Source: an uncultured Gammaproteobacteria bacterium
GTDB lineage: Bacteria; Pseudomonadota; Gammaproteobacteria; Pseudomonadales; Porticoccaceae
Assembly: GCA_913058345.1 (NCBI GenBank)
Contig: CAJXQR010000001.1
Coordinates: forward strand, 124,001-188,000
Length of the DNA stretch: 64,000 nucleotides
Direction: 5' to 3'
Below are positions 8,066 to 15,797 of the stretch, piece by piece. The notes below the pieces were generated by a model. The model was given only the letters and a program-made list of their open reading frames with translations. It did not search any database and was not told the DNA's origin. Each line of letters starts with the position of its first letter. Positions within the stretch are counted from its first letter, which is position 1. The translations under genes were made by a program, and so were the position numbers.

Positions 8066-8706
8066 ATGGATGACATTCGACACAAATTACCCGCCACACC
8101 CATGCGCTTCATCGATTGTTTACGTGTGCCTATAGGGGAGAATGGGTTGGCCTATCGAACTGAACAGACTTACGTCCATTGGATTAAGCGGTTTATACAC
8201 TTTCACAATAGGCGCCACCCTAAAGAGATGGATGCCGCTGAGATTGAAGCATTTTTAAGCCCTATTGGTGTCCAGCTCCATTGCTCGGTTAGCACACAGC
8301 GCATTGCACTAAATGCCCTCGTTTATCTCTACAAGCGATATATGGGGTTAGATATAGGTGATTTGAGTTATTCTTTAGCGAGTGTGCCAAGGCGCTTACC
8401 CGTGGTCTACAGTCGCGATCAAGTTGTCGCGATTTTGGCGCAATTACTCGGTACATACCGCTTACAGGTCGGATTAATGTGCGGCACTGGCCTGCGCAGT
8501 GCGGAGTTACTCTCGTTGCGAGTAAAGGAAATCGATTTTGTAATCGTAATATTTTTGTTGGGGCGGCAAGGGTAATAAAGATCGCACGACGATGTTGTCT
8601 CAGCGTTTAGTACCAGCCCTTGGACGCCAAATAGAGCACGTCAAGAAAAGCGATGAGTAAGATAAGAAGAAAGCTTATGGTGAAGTTTATCTTCCCGACG
8701 CCTTTA
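8066..8706 (+). pseudogene. intI: Integron integrase IntI, frameshifted and truncated
   Basis: Tyrosine recombinase of the integron type. The intact part from ATG 8066 shows the SAM-like N-terminal domain (RTEQTYVHWIKRF, RHPKEMDAAEIEAFL) and the first catalytic Arg region (GTGLRSAELLSLRVKEIDF). Around 8540-8555 the frame is lost, with single-base changes near a run of four G. In another frame the family sequence resumes: GKGNKDRTTML, which holds the beta-strand Lys, then a TAA at 8658-8660, then AYGEVYLPDAF, the segment specific to IntI and absent from XerC/D. Homology ends near 8706. The box II His/Arg and the Tyr nucleophile are missing, so the product cannot be an active integrase. Confidence 0.9.
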
Positions 8707-8790
8707 TATGCTTATATTTAAGCGTTAAAGTTATTATCGTGATGGGTGTTTGTTCGTGTTTTTACATACTTGTTTGTTACTCTCAGAGAT

Positions 8791-8834
8791 TGGCAGTGTT
8801 AAGGTCAGCGGTTCGATTCCGCTAGGCTCCACCA
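8791..8834 (+). pseudogene. Partial tRNA-Ala copy (anticodon loop to CCA)
   Basis: Matches the 3' part of tRNA-Ala from TGGCAG in the anticodon loop through CCACCA, with two differences. The following terminator (about 8860-8886) and roughly 90 bp beyond it are also copied. The 5' half is absent, so it is not a functional tRNA. It marks the junction between the truncated intI and integron unit 2. Confidence 0.92.
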
Positions 8835-8994
8835 AAGCGTTGTTATATTAACGGTTTGAAAGCTCGCTTAATCGCGGGCTTTTTTGTGTCCGTGATTTAA
8901 ATTCCTTTCATACAAAATGTCGGTGTCTTCGTGAAAACCTTGTGGCGTCATAGAGCAGGCAGTTTTGGTTCCTGGCTAATCAAACCAGGTGGCG

Positions 8995-9053
8995 CGTTAA
9001 CAAGCGTTCGGGGGAGGTTCTAGGCCGGAACGCACGTAAGCGACGGGTTAGCT
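8995..9053 (-). repeat. attC site (59 bp) after the ArsN2-like cassette
   Basis: On the minus strand, R'' box AGCTAAC (9047-9053) overlaps the stop codon of the acetyltransferase and R' is GTTAACG (8995-9001). Inner arms are GCGTTC with GAACGC. The length of 59 bp is that of the classical 59-base element. Confidence 0.85.
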
Positions 9054-9479
9054 TGACAATTGCTTGCTCATGAAACAGGAGGATGCTGGGCACAAACCTG
9101 AAAACTGAGCGGTCGTTTTGATAGATTCAGGCGCGCTGTCTCGTTGGTGATGCATATAGCCAAGTCGCTCAAAGAAGTTACTGGCTGTAGTGGTAAGAAG
9201 GAAAAGAGACTCAATGCCCTTTTTTCTCGCCATTTCCTCCGCAAACTGAACTAACAAACGACCGACTCCTAAGCCCCTGATGTTTGAAGTTACAGCTAAA
9301 GAACGTATTAGAGCCACCGTACCGTGTATTTCCAGACCAACAACACCGGTTATGTTTCCGTTACTATGACAGCCATAAAAAAAGAGTGAATCAGATGAAT
9401 CCAAATCTGAAACCAGCAAGTCACAGCGCTTTAAGAGTTCTCGCATCTCGGCGTCTGGTGAAACAGGGACAAATTCCAT
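9048..9479 (-). CDS. ArsN2-type GNAT acetyltransferase (cassette)
   Basis: 143-aa N-acetyltransferase. The GNAT acetyl-CoA loop is IRGLGVGRLLV (about 83-93). The C-terminal pattern TTTASNFFERLGY, APESIKTTAQF and LCPASSCFMSKQL is that of the arsenic-resistance-associated ArsN2 family. Members sit in ars operons, but no other arsenic gene is present here; the gene stands alone in a cassette whose attC begins at its stop codon. Acetyltransferases are among the most common integron cargo. The substrate cannot be stated from sequence. Confidence 0.8.
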   Translation of the reverse strand: MEFVPVSPDAEMRELLKRCDLLVSDLDSSDSLFFYGCHSNGNITGVVGLEIHGTVALIRSLAVTSNIRGLGVGRLLVQFAEEMARKKGIESLFLLTTTASNFFERLGYMHHQRDSAPESIKTTAQFSGLCPASSCFMSKQLSS

Positions 9480-9610
9480 ATTGATACCTATAAAGCCAAG
9501 AGCTCGTTGGTCTCTGGTCGAAACGACTTTTCCAGAAAGGTCGCTTGCTATATCGGCTTGATGATAAACCTATTTCTATCCTCGCTATTATTACTGGACA
9601 CTACGACCAG

Positions 9611-9617
9611 CTCTAAC
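9611..9617 (-). repeat. Cassette core site before the ArsN2-like cassette
   Basis: Minus-strand GTTAGAG matches the GTTRRRY core up to the last base and lies about 130 bp before the acetyltransferase start. The attC of the preceding cassette is not recognisable as a whole, probably through decay. Confidence 0.45.
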
Positions 9618-9692
9618 GCTTAGTTTTGAGGCGTGATCTTAGAGAAGCGTCGAGGTGCGTTCGAGAACAGCCACTGGTGGTGTAATGTTCGC

Positions 9693-10109
9693 TCAATCTG
9701 GTAGCCCCTCGAACCTAGGCACTTGCTCCAACTCCCCATCCCACGCAGCTTTGCTGGATAATAAAATGTGCGCAGTTGGTGGCATAGAAATCTCTGTGTC
9801 CAAACAACCTGCAGGAACCACAAGCAACCCCGCAATCTGAGTATTTGGCAATGCTGAGCCACACAGTGTACAAAAGCTTTTACTATGACGAGTGCCTGGA
9901 AGCGTAAAGGAAGCCACAGCATCCGCGCCCGACCGTCAGACCAATTTAGCTGACTGTGAGAATAGGCTGGCCGCATGAGCCGAACCTGTATCTTTTTGGC
10001 AATGCTGACAATGGCATAGGTAAAAGTTATCGAAATCGCCTTTTATTTCAAAGCTCACGGTGCTACACAAACAGGAACCGAAATGACTCGCCATCAGAGC
10101 TTTTTCCAT
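9693..10109 (-). pseudogene. GFA-family (glutathione-dependent formaldehyde-activating-like) gene, frameshifted
   Basis: The first part, from ATG 10109, reads MEKALMASHFGSCLCSTVSF and continues with the zinc-binding CHCQHCQKDTG to a stop after SAKLV. The second part, in another frame from about 9917, reads ASFTLPGTRHSKSF, CTLCGSALPNT and VVPAGCLDTEISMPPTAHI. Together they form one normal GFA domain of about 135 aa with all its Cys residues, interrupted near 9920-9945. GFA proteins are common cassette cargo. No intact product is expected. Confidence 0.85.
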
Positions 10110-10199
10110 AAGCTGTGGAAGAAGTCCACATAGCTAAGCTGTAGAAAAATAATGTCTTTCACGTAAAATTTCCTCCTCACTATAGATCGGGGTTCTTCT

Positions 10200-10280
10200 G
10201 CATAACAAACATGGTTTTCCCCACACAGGCATGACCCCATAGATTTTTCATTTCACTCGCCTATGTATAAGACCTGAGTT
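10200..10280 (-). repeat. Probable degenerate attC after the DUF1287 gene
   Basis: A core-like GTTATGC (minus strand, 10200-10206) and an imperfect inverted repeat (ATAGGCGAGTGA with TCATGCCTGTG) lie between the DUF1287 stop and the GFA gene. The R'' box is not clear, and the site's orientation is uncertain because TAACAAAC stands at the R' end. Confidence 0.45.
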
Positions 10281-10891
10281 CAGGCCTTGCTAATTGTATT
10301 GTTATATTTCTCTGGCACGTATTTGAAATGACCAGTGATTTTGTAACCAAATAACATGTCTTGAAGTTCGGGGCCGCTACCAATGTTATGCACAATCATT
10401 GGGTTACCGGTAGCAGGATTGATTTTTTCAGTAACAATGCCTATGTGCGGTAAATTACCTGGCAGTACCCAGGCGACAAGATGACCTGGCTTGTAGTCTT
10501 TGGCATCAGTTGAAATAGTAAGCTCTTTACTATGACGTTTAAAGAAAACCTGAAGAATAGGTACACGCCTATGATCTATATTTTTGTCGGGCCGCTTAAG
10601 CCCCCATATTCTTTTTGAAGGATACTCACCAAAATTAACTTTTATATTTTCGTGTGTTAATTTCTGGAGATCGATGCCAAGCGTACGATAAGAACGTATC
10701 ACGACATCTGTGCAGACGCCTATTTCCTTCGGCACGTCACCCCACGGATAGTCGATGCGAATGTAGGCCCCATCGTACCGAATGGCATGCTTCGTTCTTT
10801 CGTGCGCCGCGCTTACGATATCTTGATAAAAACTTAATGCGGATACATTTAGCGAAGCGATAGAGGCCAATACGAAAAGTATTTTACGCAC
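10280..10891 (-). CDS. Secreted DUF1287 protein (cassette)
   Basis: About 203 aa with a signal peptide (1 to about 20, ending NVSALS). The DUF1287 core is visible: YPWGDVPKEIGVCTDVVIRSYR with a Cys in the position expected of an NlpC/P60-like nucleophile, and later HLVAWVLPGNLPHIGIV with a His. DUF1287 proteins are thought to belong to the NlpC/P60-like peptidase/amidase superfamily; the role here is inferred. The GTG at 10891 is chosen because GGAG lies 7 nt upstream and the signal peptide begins there. It follows the HD gene by only 37 bp without an attC, so both probably share one cassette. Confidence 0.8.
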   Translation of the reverse strand: MRKILFVLASIASLNVSALSFYQDIVSAAHERTKHAIRYDGAYIRIDYPWGDVPKEIGVCTDVVIRSYRTLGIDLQKLTHENIKVNFGEYPSKRIWGLKRPDKNIDHRRVPILQVFFKRHSKELTISTDAKDYKPGHLVAWVLPGNLPHIGIVTEKINPATGNPMIVHNIGSGPELQDMLFGYKITGHFKYVPEKYNNTISKA

Positions 10892-10928
10892 GAAATTCTC
10901 CGTAATTTGTCTCCACGAGCAGCTTTTG

Positions 10929-11513
10929 TCAGGAGGCATCTAGCCAACCTTGCTCGACAGCATATTCGAGTTTATCAATAAACCAGTTGTATATTTCTAA
11001 ACTTTCATTTTCAATAAATTGATGCATTTTTAACACTTGGTTCTTATGTATACCGTTGTCTTTCCATGCACGGCCTTCGCTCGTAATGTTATGAAGAAAA
11101 GGCAACAAGCGATCGATGACCTTTAGTAGTTTGGCTTCTTTGCTACCACCGGCTTCTTGCTCTTCCCAAAGCTCGACAATATCTCCAATTGGGTTGCCCG
11201 GGTGCGAGGCGATTTGCTTTACGCTCTCACGCTCTTTAACGTGAGCGGTACCTCGTTTACTGCTATAAAGAAATGTGTCTCCAGCGCCTATTTCACCGAG
11301 ATCATGAAGTAATGCAAGCTTGATGAGTTTCGGGACATCGTATTCGTCCTTCAGCATTTCCGCGAAGGCCCAGCAGGCCATTGCCAGATGCCATGAGTGT
11401 TCAGCTGAGTTTTCGACTCTCTCCCCACCATTGATGTAGGTTCGGCGATTAACAGATTTCAATGCGTCCAATTGAATCATGAAATCTGATATTTTTGAGA
11501 TTCTATCTATCAA
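10929..11513 (-). CDS. HD-domain phosphohydrolase, YfbR/HDDC2-like (cassette)
   Basis: 194 aa. HD motifs: NSAEHSWHLAM (first His), LLHDLGEIGAGD (HD pair) and KVIDRLLPFLHN (final Asp). This is the pattern of YfbR/HDDC2-type 5'-deoxynucleotidases, so a nucleotide phosphohydrolase is likely. The TTG start at 11513 is supported by AGGAG 7 nt upstream, and this Shine-Dalgarno overlaps the recombination core GTTAGGA at 11522-11528. Its stop is followed by the DUF1287 gene without an attC. Confidence 0.82.
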   Translation of the reverse strand: MIDRISKISDFMIQLDALKSVNRRTYINGGERVENSAEHSWHLAMACWAFAEMLKDEYDVPKLIKLALLHDLGEIGAGDTFLYSSKRGTAHVKERESVKQIASHPGNPIGDIVELWEEQEAGGSKEAKLLKVIDRLLPFLHNITSEGRAWKDNGIHKNQVLKMHQFIENESLEIYNWFIDKLEYAVEQGWLDAS

Positions 11514-11521
11514 GTATTTTC

Positions 11522-11602
11522 TCCTAACACTTAAATATAGGGTGGGCCGCTTTTGGCGTATCCCGGTGAGCGGTAGCGAATAACTTGATTTTTTTGTTAG
11601 CT
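11522..11602 (-). repeat. attC site after the GNAT cassette
   Basis: On the minus strand, R'' box AGCTAAC (11596-11602) overlaps the stop codon of the acetyltransferase and R' is GTTAGGA (11522-11528), 81 bp. Inner arms are CCGCTCA with related GC-rich bases near GCGGCC. Confidence 0.75.
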
Positions 11603-12013
11603 GTGAATATTTTCATCGCGCTCAAGAACCCAACAACGTGAATTATTTGAAAACCCAATGTGATCATAATATAAGTTGGCTGCTGGAGCCGAAATGAGAA
11701 TTAGCTTACAACGTGGCCCAAGTTGTGCTTGCGTCAGAATTTGTAGTTGTTTGCCAATGCCCAACTGCTGATATTTCTTAGAAACAGCCAGATCTGACAG
11801 ATAGCATGCATAGTGGAAATCTGTCATGCAGCGAGAAATACCGACCAGTTTTCTTGAGTCCCACGCAGTAACTGTAAGATTACTATTTGAAAGCATGCCT
11901 TCTATGCATTCACGATCCTCAATAGGACGACGTTCACCTAATGTTGAATCAGCTAATAACGAAATAAATTGCTCTGTACTGATTGAGTGGTTGATTTTGT
12001 ATTCAATGCTCAT
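11597..12013 (-). CDS. GNAT-family N-acetyltransferase (cassette)
   Basis: 138 aa, single GNAT domain. Motif A is LSDLAVSKKYQQLGIGKQLQ (about 72-91), with the acetyl-CoA pyrophosphate loop QQLGIGK. Motif B is near ANLYYDHIGF. The substrate is unknown. The stop codon TAA is part of the attC R'' box. Upstream the GrpB remnant ends 42 bp away, and no recognisable attC remains between the two. Confidence 0.82.
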   Translation of the reverse strand: MSIEYKINHSISTEQFISLLADSTLGERRPIEDRECIEGMLSNSNLTVTAWDSRKLVGISRCMTDFHYACYLSDLAVSKKYQQLGIGKQLQILTQAQLGPRCKLILISAPAANLYYDHIGFSNNSRCWVLERDENIHS

Positions 12014-12055
12014 AAATTCCTTTTTCCACGTCGTCTTTGATCTTGTAGGGTTACA

Positions 12056-12568
12056 TCACCCTGAATAATGTTTAGATAAAGCCCGTTGAATAAAAGGCCA
12101 TTTTTTCTCTGTGTAGGCTTCTCGGTCTTCTTTATGAAAATTGGCTAGGTCACGCTTTAGCTTTGCATATTGATAAAAAACTGATTTATCCGAGCGAAGT
12201 AAATCACGAAATATTATACGTTCTTGCCAGAGCGGACTTTCAAATGGTATTAAATGAAGATGATGAGTTCTAAATGCATCTGAAGGTTTGCAGAACCAAT
12301 GCATTACTTCAGTTTTATAAGGCGAATATTCGTATCCGTCTTCAATAAGAACTTCAATGGCTGGCTTTGAACTCTCGAGTGATTTAACACCAAACATAAT
12401 ATCAATGACTGGTTTGGCAACCATCCCTAAAACCGCAGTACTGCCCACATGTTCTATGCCTCCATAATTCCAAGAGTCTATGATAGACATCAAGTGTTCT
12501 TTTTCCTTCTCGAATTTTTCAGGCTATGAAGAATCATATTCTTCGAGAATGACAGATGCGATTTTCAT
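12056..12568 (-). pseudogene. GrpB/UPF0157-family nucleotidyltransferase-fold gene with an early nonsense codon
   Basis: From ATG 12568 the frame reads MKIASVILEEYDSS, then TAG at 12526-12524, then PEKFEKEKEHL and an open frame to 12056. In GrpB proteins a Trp stands at the position of this stop (EYDSSWPEKF expected), so TGG to TAG explains it. The rest shows the family motifs IEHVGSTAVLGM, AKPVIDIMFGV and THHLHLI. An internal start at 12493 or 12490 could give a shortened protein without the first strand, which is doubtful. It is the cassette nearest attI in array 2. Confidence 0.85.
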
Positions 12569-12573
12569 ATGCT

Positions 12574-12905
12574 TTGGCATTCTCTTCCAAGAGGAGTGGC
12601 TAAATAATTAGTTATATTGTATTTAAAACAACAACTTGTCTGCTTTATTTGGTAGGGGAGGCTAGCATGCTGTGCCAGCTTGAGCTGCGTGTATATTTTC
12701 TGGGCGATTTCATAGTCAAGCATTTTTAAAAATCAATAACTTAGAGATTATGTTTTTGTGATAGAGGGTCAGTGGCTCCTGATCTGGAGCTTGACCCAAT
12801 AGACAACCTGTTTAAGGCAGTATGTGCCGACAGTGGTGTCGAAACAGAGTTATGGATGACACCTAATTACACATGACTCGGCACCCCTACGCGTTTTATC
12901 ACTTT
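12574..12905 (+). repeat. Second attI-like region and 5' fragment of intI
   Basis: Homologous to 7775-8115. Shared blocks include the TCTTCCA stretch, GTTATATTGTATTTAAAA, the CTGATCT region and ATGGATGACA at the intI start (12852). Only about 55 bp of intI remains, and it carries a stop at the fifth codon. A perfect 6+5-bp interrupted palindrome lies at 12766-12797. Confidence 0.8.
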
Positions 12906-12920
12906 GTTCAGAGTAAAGAC

Positions 12921-13682
12921 TTAACCCGGTAAGTAGAGGCCGCCATTGACGTGTAGGGTTTGGCCCGTGACATAGGAAGATTCTTCTGAGCAAAAGAAGT
13001 TCACTACACCGGCGATTTCCTCTGGTTTACCGACGCGCTCTGCCGGTACGCGCGCTTCCATTTTGTCAAATTCGTCCTGAGGCAGTATGCCGCGCAGGCG
13101 TTCGTGCCATATGATGCCTGGTGCAATGGCGTTAACGGTGACGCCATGTTTCGCGAGATCCAGTGCCACAGACCGCGTGTAGCCCGTGACGGCGGCTTTG
13201 GCAGCGGCATAAGGGGATTGGCCGACGCCAGGGTGGTAGGCATACATCGAGGCAAAGTTGACCACGCGGCCGAAGCCTTTATCGACCATGGCCTTGCTGA
13301 AAGCGCGGGTTAAATAAAAGGTGCCATTGGCGTTAACGGCCATTACCCGATCCCAGGTTTTTGAGTCTAGCTCCCAGGGCTTATCATTGCCCTGAATACC
13401 AGCGTTGTTAATAAGGTAGGCGATATGTATGTTTTCTTCTGCCAGGTTTTTGGCCAGAGCATCGACTTGTTCTTCCTTGACCACATCAAGGGGATAGCCG
13501 GTAAACATAGGTTTTTGCGCGTCATTGAGCTCAGCTTTTATCCAGGGGTCGATGTCAGTGACGCGGCGATCTGTGCCGACAACGGGAATACCCGCTGCAA
13601 TTAGCCGCTTAACGATGGCCGTCCCCAGGCCACCAATTGCGCCAGTTACCAATGCGTGTCCTCTACTCGTAGTACTATTCAT
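12921..13682 (-). CDS. Short-chain dehydrogenase/reductase, FabG-like
   Basis: 253-aa NAD(P)-dependent oxidoreductase. The Rossmann cofactor motif TGAIGGLG is near the N-terminus, followed by NNAG. The catalytic Ser (FASMYAY) and YxxxK (YAAAK) are in place, and the end HVNGGLYLPG is typical. The acidic/Arg segment TDRR after strand 2 is compatible with either cofactor. The ATG at 13682 is preferred because GGAAAAG precedes it. Its stop is 16 bp from the intI remnant, so it flanks rather than belongs to the integron. The substrate is unknown; 3-oxoacyl or hydroxyacid types are the usual guess. Confidence 0.9.
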   Translation of the reverse strand: MNSTTSRGHALVTGAIGGLGTAIVKRLIAAGIPVVGTDRRVTDIDPWIKAELNDAQKPMFTGYPLDVVKEEQVDALAKNLAEENIHIAYLINNAGIQGNDKPWELDSKTWDRVMAVNANGTFYLTRAFSKAMVDKGFGRVVNFASMYAYHPGVGQSPYAAAKAAVTGYTRSVALDLAKHGVTVNAIAPGIIWHERLRGILPQDEFDKMEARVPAERVGKPEEIAGVVNFFCSEESSYVTGQTLHVNGGLYLPG

Positions 13683-14057
13683 AGTCTTTTCCAGGTTTCT
13701 CAATATGTCGATTAAAGTGAATAGATTGCCCTAGATCGGCTCGGGCAATGATAAATTTGCAAAGGGATTTGACCAGTAAACGGGCCAAAATGGCAAGCCT
13801 TCATAAGATCTGATGTAAAACCAGACTGCTGGTAAGAGCCATAGAGTCGATGTCGTGTTTGCTGAACAGGTTTAAAATCAGAGCCCCTAAACCGGCACTG
13901 ACTGGTCCATGGTCTGTGTCATCTATTGCACCAAGCCTTTGACTATCAAGGAACACTGGCAGATATTATGCTTGCTAGCACAGTGGTGCTGGTTAAAATG
14001 CCTTGACCCAAAAAGCCAATATCTGAAAAGTAGAGTCGTCGAATCCCGCGAGGTGAC
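13683..14057. other. Intergenic region between divergent SDR and phosphatase-kinase genes
   Basis: Holds the promoters of both genes. No convincing -35/-10 pair, hairpin, RNA gene or ORF with coding character was seen. Confidence 0.5.
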
Positions 14058-15797
14058 ATGTCAGAGCAGTCGCTAGAACACTTAAGTTTTACAGTCGCCC
14101 AGCATTCTGTGGCCGGTGTTAAACCGCAAAATGAAGATGCGATTGGCATCCGTATTCCCCAGGGGTTAACGTTGACTAACAAGGGAGCGGTGGCAGTGAT
14201 TGCCGACGGGGTGAGTGCCGCAGAGGCGGGCAAGGAAGCCAGCGAGACTTGCGTTCATAATTTCCTTTCCGACTACTATTCTACTCCCGATAGTTGGGGC
14301 GTAAAAAAATCGACAACCCAGGTGCTTACCGCGCTCAATCGCTGGCTTTTCAGTCAGGGGCGTAGTTTTAGCGATGCTCAAAAGGGCTATGTCAGCACAT
14401 TCAGCAGCGTCATTTTTAAATCGCAAACAGCACATATCTTTCATGTAGGCGATTCTCGTATTTACCGTTTGCGTGATAATGATCTTGAGCAATTGACCCG
14501 TGACCACACCACATTTATCAGTGAAGAACAGTCTTACTTAGCGCGAGCAATGGGCCTGGACGTAAAGCTCGATGTCGACTATCGCAGTGTCGACCTGGAA
14601 CTTGGTGATATCTTTTTGCTGACTACCGATGGTATTCACGACTTTGTTAAAGACAGAGACTTGAGTTCAGTGCTGCGCATATTGGTGGATGAGTCAGCAG
14701 AATCGGTGTTCGATGACTGTTGCAGAAAATTGGTAAACATTGCTCTCGATAATAAAAGCCGTGACAACTTAAGCTGCCAGATTCTACGTGTTGATAGTTT
14801 CCCCAAACAAAGTATTGATGATATTAGTCACAAATTGTCAAAGCTACCCTTTCCTCCAACTCTTGAGCCTGGAATGGTTCTCGATGGCTATCGTATCGAG
14901 CGCGAGTTGCATGCCAGTAGTCGTAGCCAGGTGTATTTGGTCTGTGACATCGACACCAGCCAGCGTTATTGCATGAAAACCCCCTCGGTAAATTTTGACG
15001 ACGATCTGGCCTATATTGACCGTTTTGTCATGGAAAGCTGGATAGGTCATCGCATTGCCAGCCCCCATGTCGTCAAGGTTATCGATAGCGGTAAATCAAA
15101 ATCGTGTTTGTATTATCTCACCGAGTATATTGATGGTATTACTCTGGAGAGATGGATAAAAGAGAACCCCAATCCGGCCGTGCAAGATGTGATTTTGTTG
15201 GTGCAGCAAATTGTGAAAGGAATACGAGCTTTTCACAATAGAGAAACGCTGCATCAAGATATTAAGCCCGGCAATATTCTTATTGACCGTAATGGACAGG
15301 TTAAAATTATTGATTTTGGCTCCTGTTTTATTCAGGGGATTGCTGAAATTGCCACACCTTTAGAGAGTCAAGGCATACTGGGTACAGCTGCTTATTCGGC
15401 CCCTGAAGTGGTTCTTAATGCTAAAAGTACTGTGCAATCTGATATTTTCTCACTGGCTGTTATTGTGTATGAAATGCTGACAGGAGAGCCCCCGTTTTCT
15501 GGCAAGCTTGAAGAGTGTCGTACATCAAAAGCCTATTTAAAAACAAAATATATCCCTTGCTATGAGATCAACCCCCTAATACCTATCTGGATAGATGGTG
15601 CCGTAAAAAAAGGCCTGCGCTTTAGCCCAGAGCGGCGCTACGAAGATGTTTCTGAATTTCTACATGAGCTGCAAAAGCCCAACCCAATCTATAAAAAAGG
15701 GGAGGGTGGTGCGCTACTCGAGACTAATCCCTTATTATTTTGGCAGGTTTTATCTGGGCTACTGTTTATTAGTCTTTGCCTTTCTTTACTGTTCTGA
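14058..15797 (+). CDS. Bifunctional PP2C phosphatase / Ser-Thr protein kinase, membrane-anchored
   Basis: 579 aa with two opposing activities in one chain. PP2C domain (about 5-240): NEDAIG, VIADGVS, FHVGDSRIYRLRD, LLTTDGIHD and DNLSCQ supply the metal-binding Asp residues. Kinase domain (about 275-545): ATP-binding Lys in YCMKTP, catalytic loop LHQDIKPGNIL, DFG as IIDFGS, APE as YSAPEV, then SDIFSLAVIVYEML. The glycine loop is degenerate (ELHASSRSQVYLV) and HRD is HQD, so activity may be weak or atypical. A single TM helix ends the chain (about 558-577). It stands alone, without an operon partner. Confidence 0.9.
   Translation: MSEQSLEHLSFTVAQHSVAGVKPQNEDAIGIRIPQGLTLTNKGAVAVIADGVSAAEAGKEASETCVHNFLSDYYSTPDSWGVKKSTTQVLTALNRWLFSQGRSFSDAQKGYVSTFSSVIFKSQTAHIFHVGDSRIYRLRDNDLEQLTRDHTTFISEEQSYLARAMGLDVKLDVDYRSVDLELGDIFLLTTDGIHDFVKDRDLSSVLRILVDESAESVFDDCCRKLVNIALDNKSRDNLSCQILRVDSFPKQSIDDISHKLSKLPFPPTLEPGMVLDGYRIERELHASSRSQVYLVCDIDTSQRYCMKTPSVNFDDDLAYIDRFVMESWIGHRIASPHVVKVIDSGKSKSCLYYLTEYIDGITLERWIKENPNPAVQDVILLVQQIVKGIRAFHNRETLHQDIKPGNILIDRNGQVKIIDFGSCFIQGIAEIATPLESQGILGTAAYSAPEVVLNAKSTVQSDIFSLAVIVYEMLTGEPPFSGKLEECRTSKAYLKTKYIPCYEINPLIPIWIDGAVKKGLRFSPERRYEDVSEFLHELQKPNPIYKKGEGGALLETNPLLFWQVLSGLLFISLCLSLLF

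Larger units (their letters stand above)
4943..8706. mobile_element. Integron unit 1 (tRNA-Ala 3' end, cassettes, attI-like region, intI remnant)
   Basis: The first of two tandem units with the same order. From left to right: 3' half of tRNA-Ala and its terminator, four minus-strand cassette genes each followed by an attC-like inverted repeat, an attI-like region (7743-8065), and the intI pseudogene on the plus strand. Cassettes point away from intI, which is the normal integron layout. Homology with unit 2 covers the tRNA end plus about 190 bp at one side and about 340 bp of attI/intI at the other, while the cassettes differ. The array is decayed and short. Confidence 0.85.
8791..12905. mobile_element. 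Integron unit 2 (partial tRNA-Ala, second cassette array, attI-like region, intI fragment)
   Basis: Repeats the order of unit 1 with other cassette genes: ArsN2-like acetyltransferase, a broken GFA gene, DUF1287 and HD genes, a GNAT acetyltransferase and a broken GrpB gene, all on the minus strand. The attI-like region (about 12574-12851) and a 55-bp intI start are homologous to 7775-8115. Decay is stronger than in unit 1: two pseudogenes, several unrecognisable attC sites and almost no integrase left. Confidence 0.8.

Noticed and set aside
8066-8706. XerC/XerD or phage integrase rather than IntI
   Set aside because: The N-terminal RTEQTYVHWIKRF and RHPKEM blocks and the later AYGEVYLPDAF segment are IntI features, and attC-like sites stand on the divergent side.
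9620-9976. 118-codon minus-strand frame as an independent protein
   Set aside because: It is the shifted middle of the GFA gene; the real family sequence is split between two other frames.
12056-12493. Intact GrpB-family gene starting at 12493
   Set aside because: Family N-terminal sequence continues upstream through a nonsense codon to ATG 12568, so the short form lacks the first strand.
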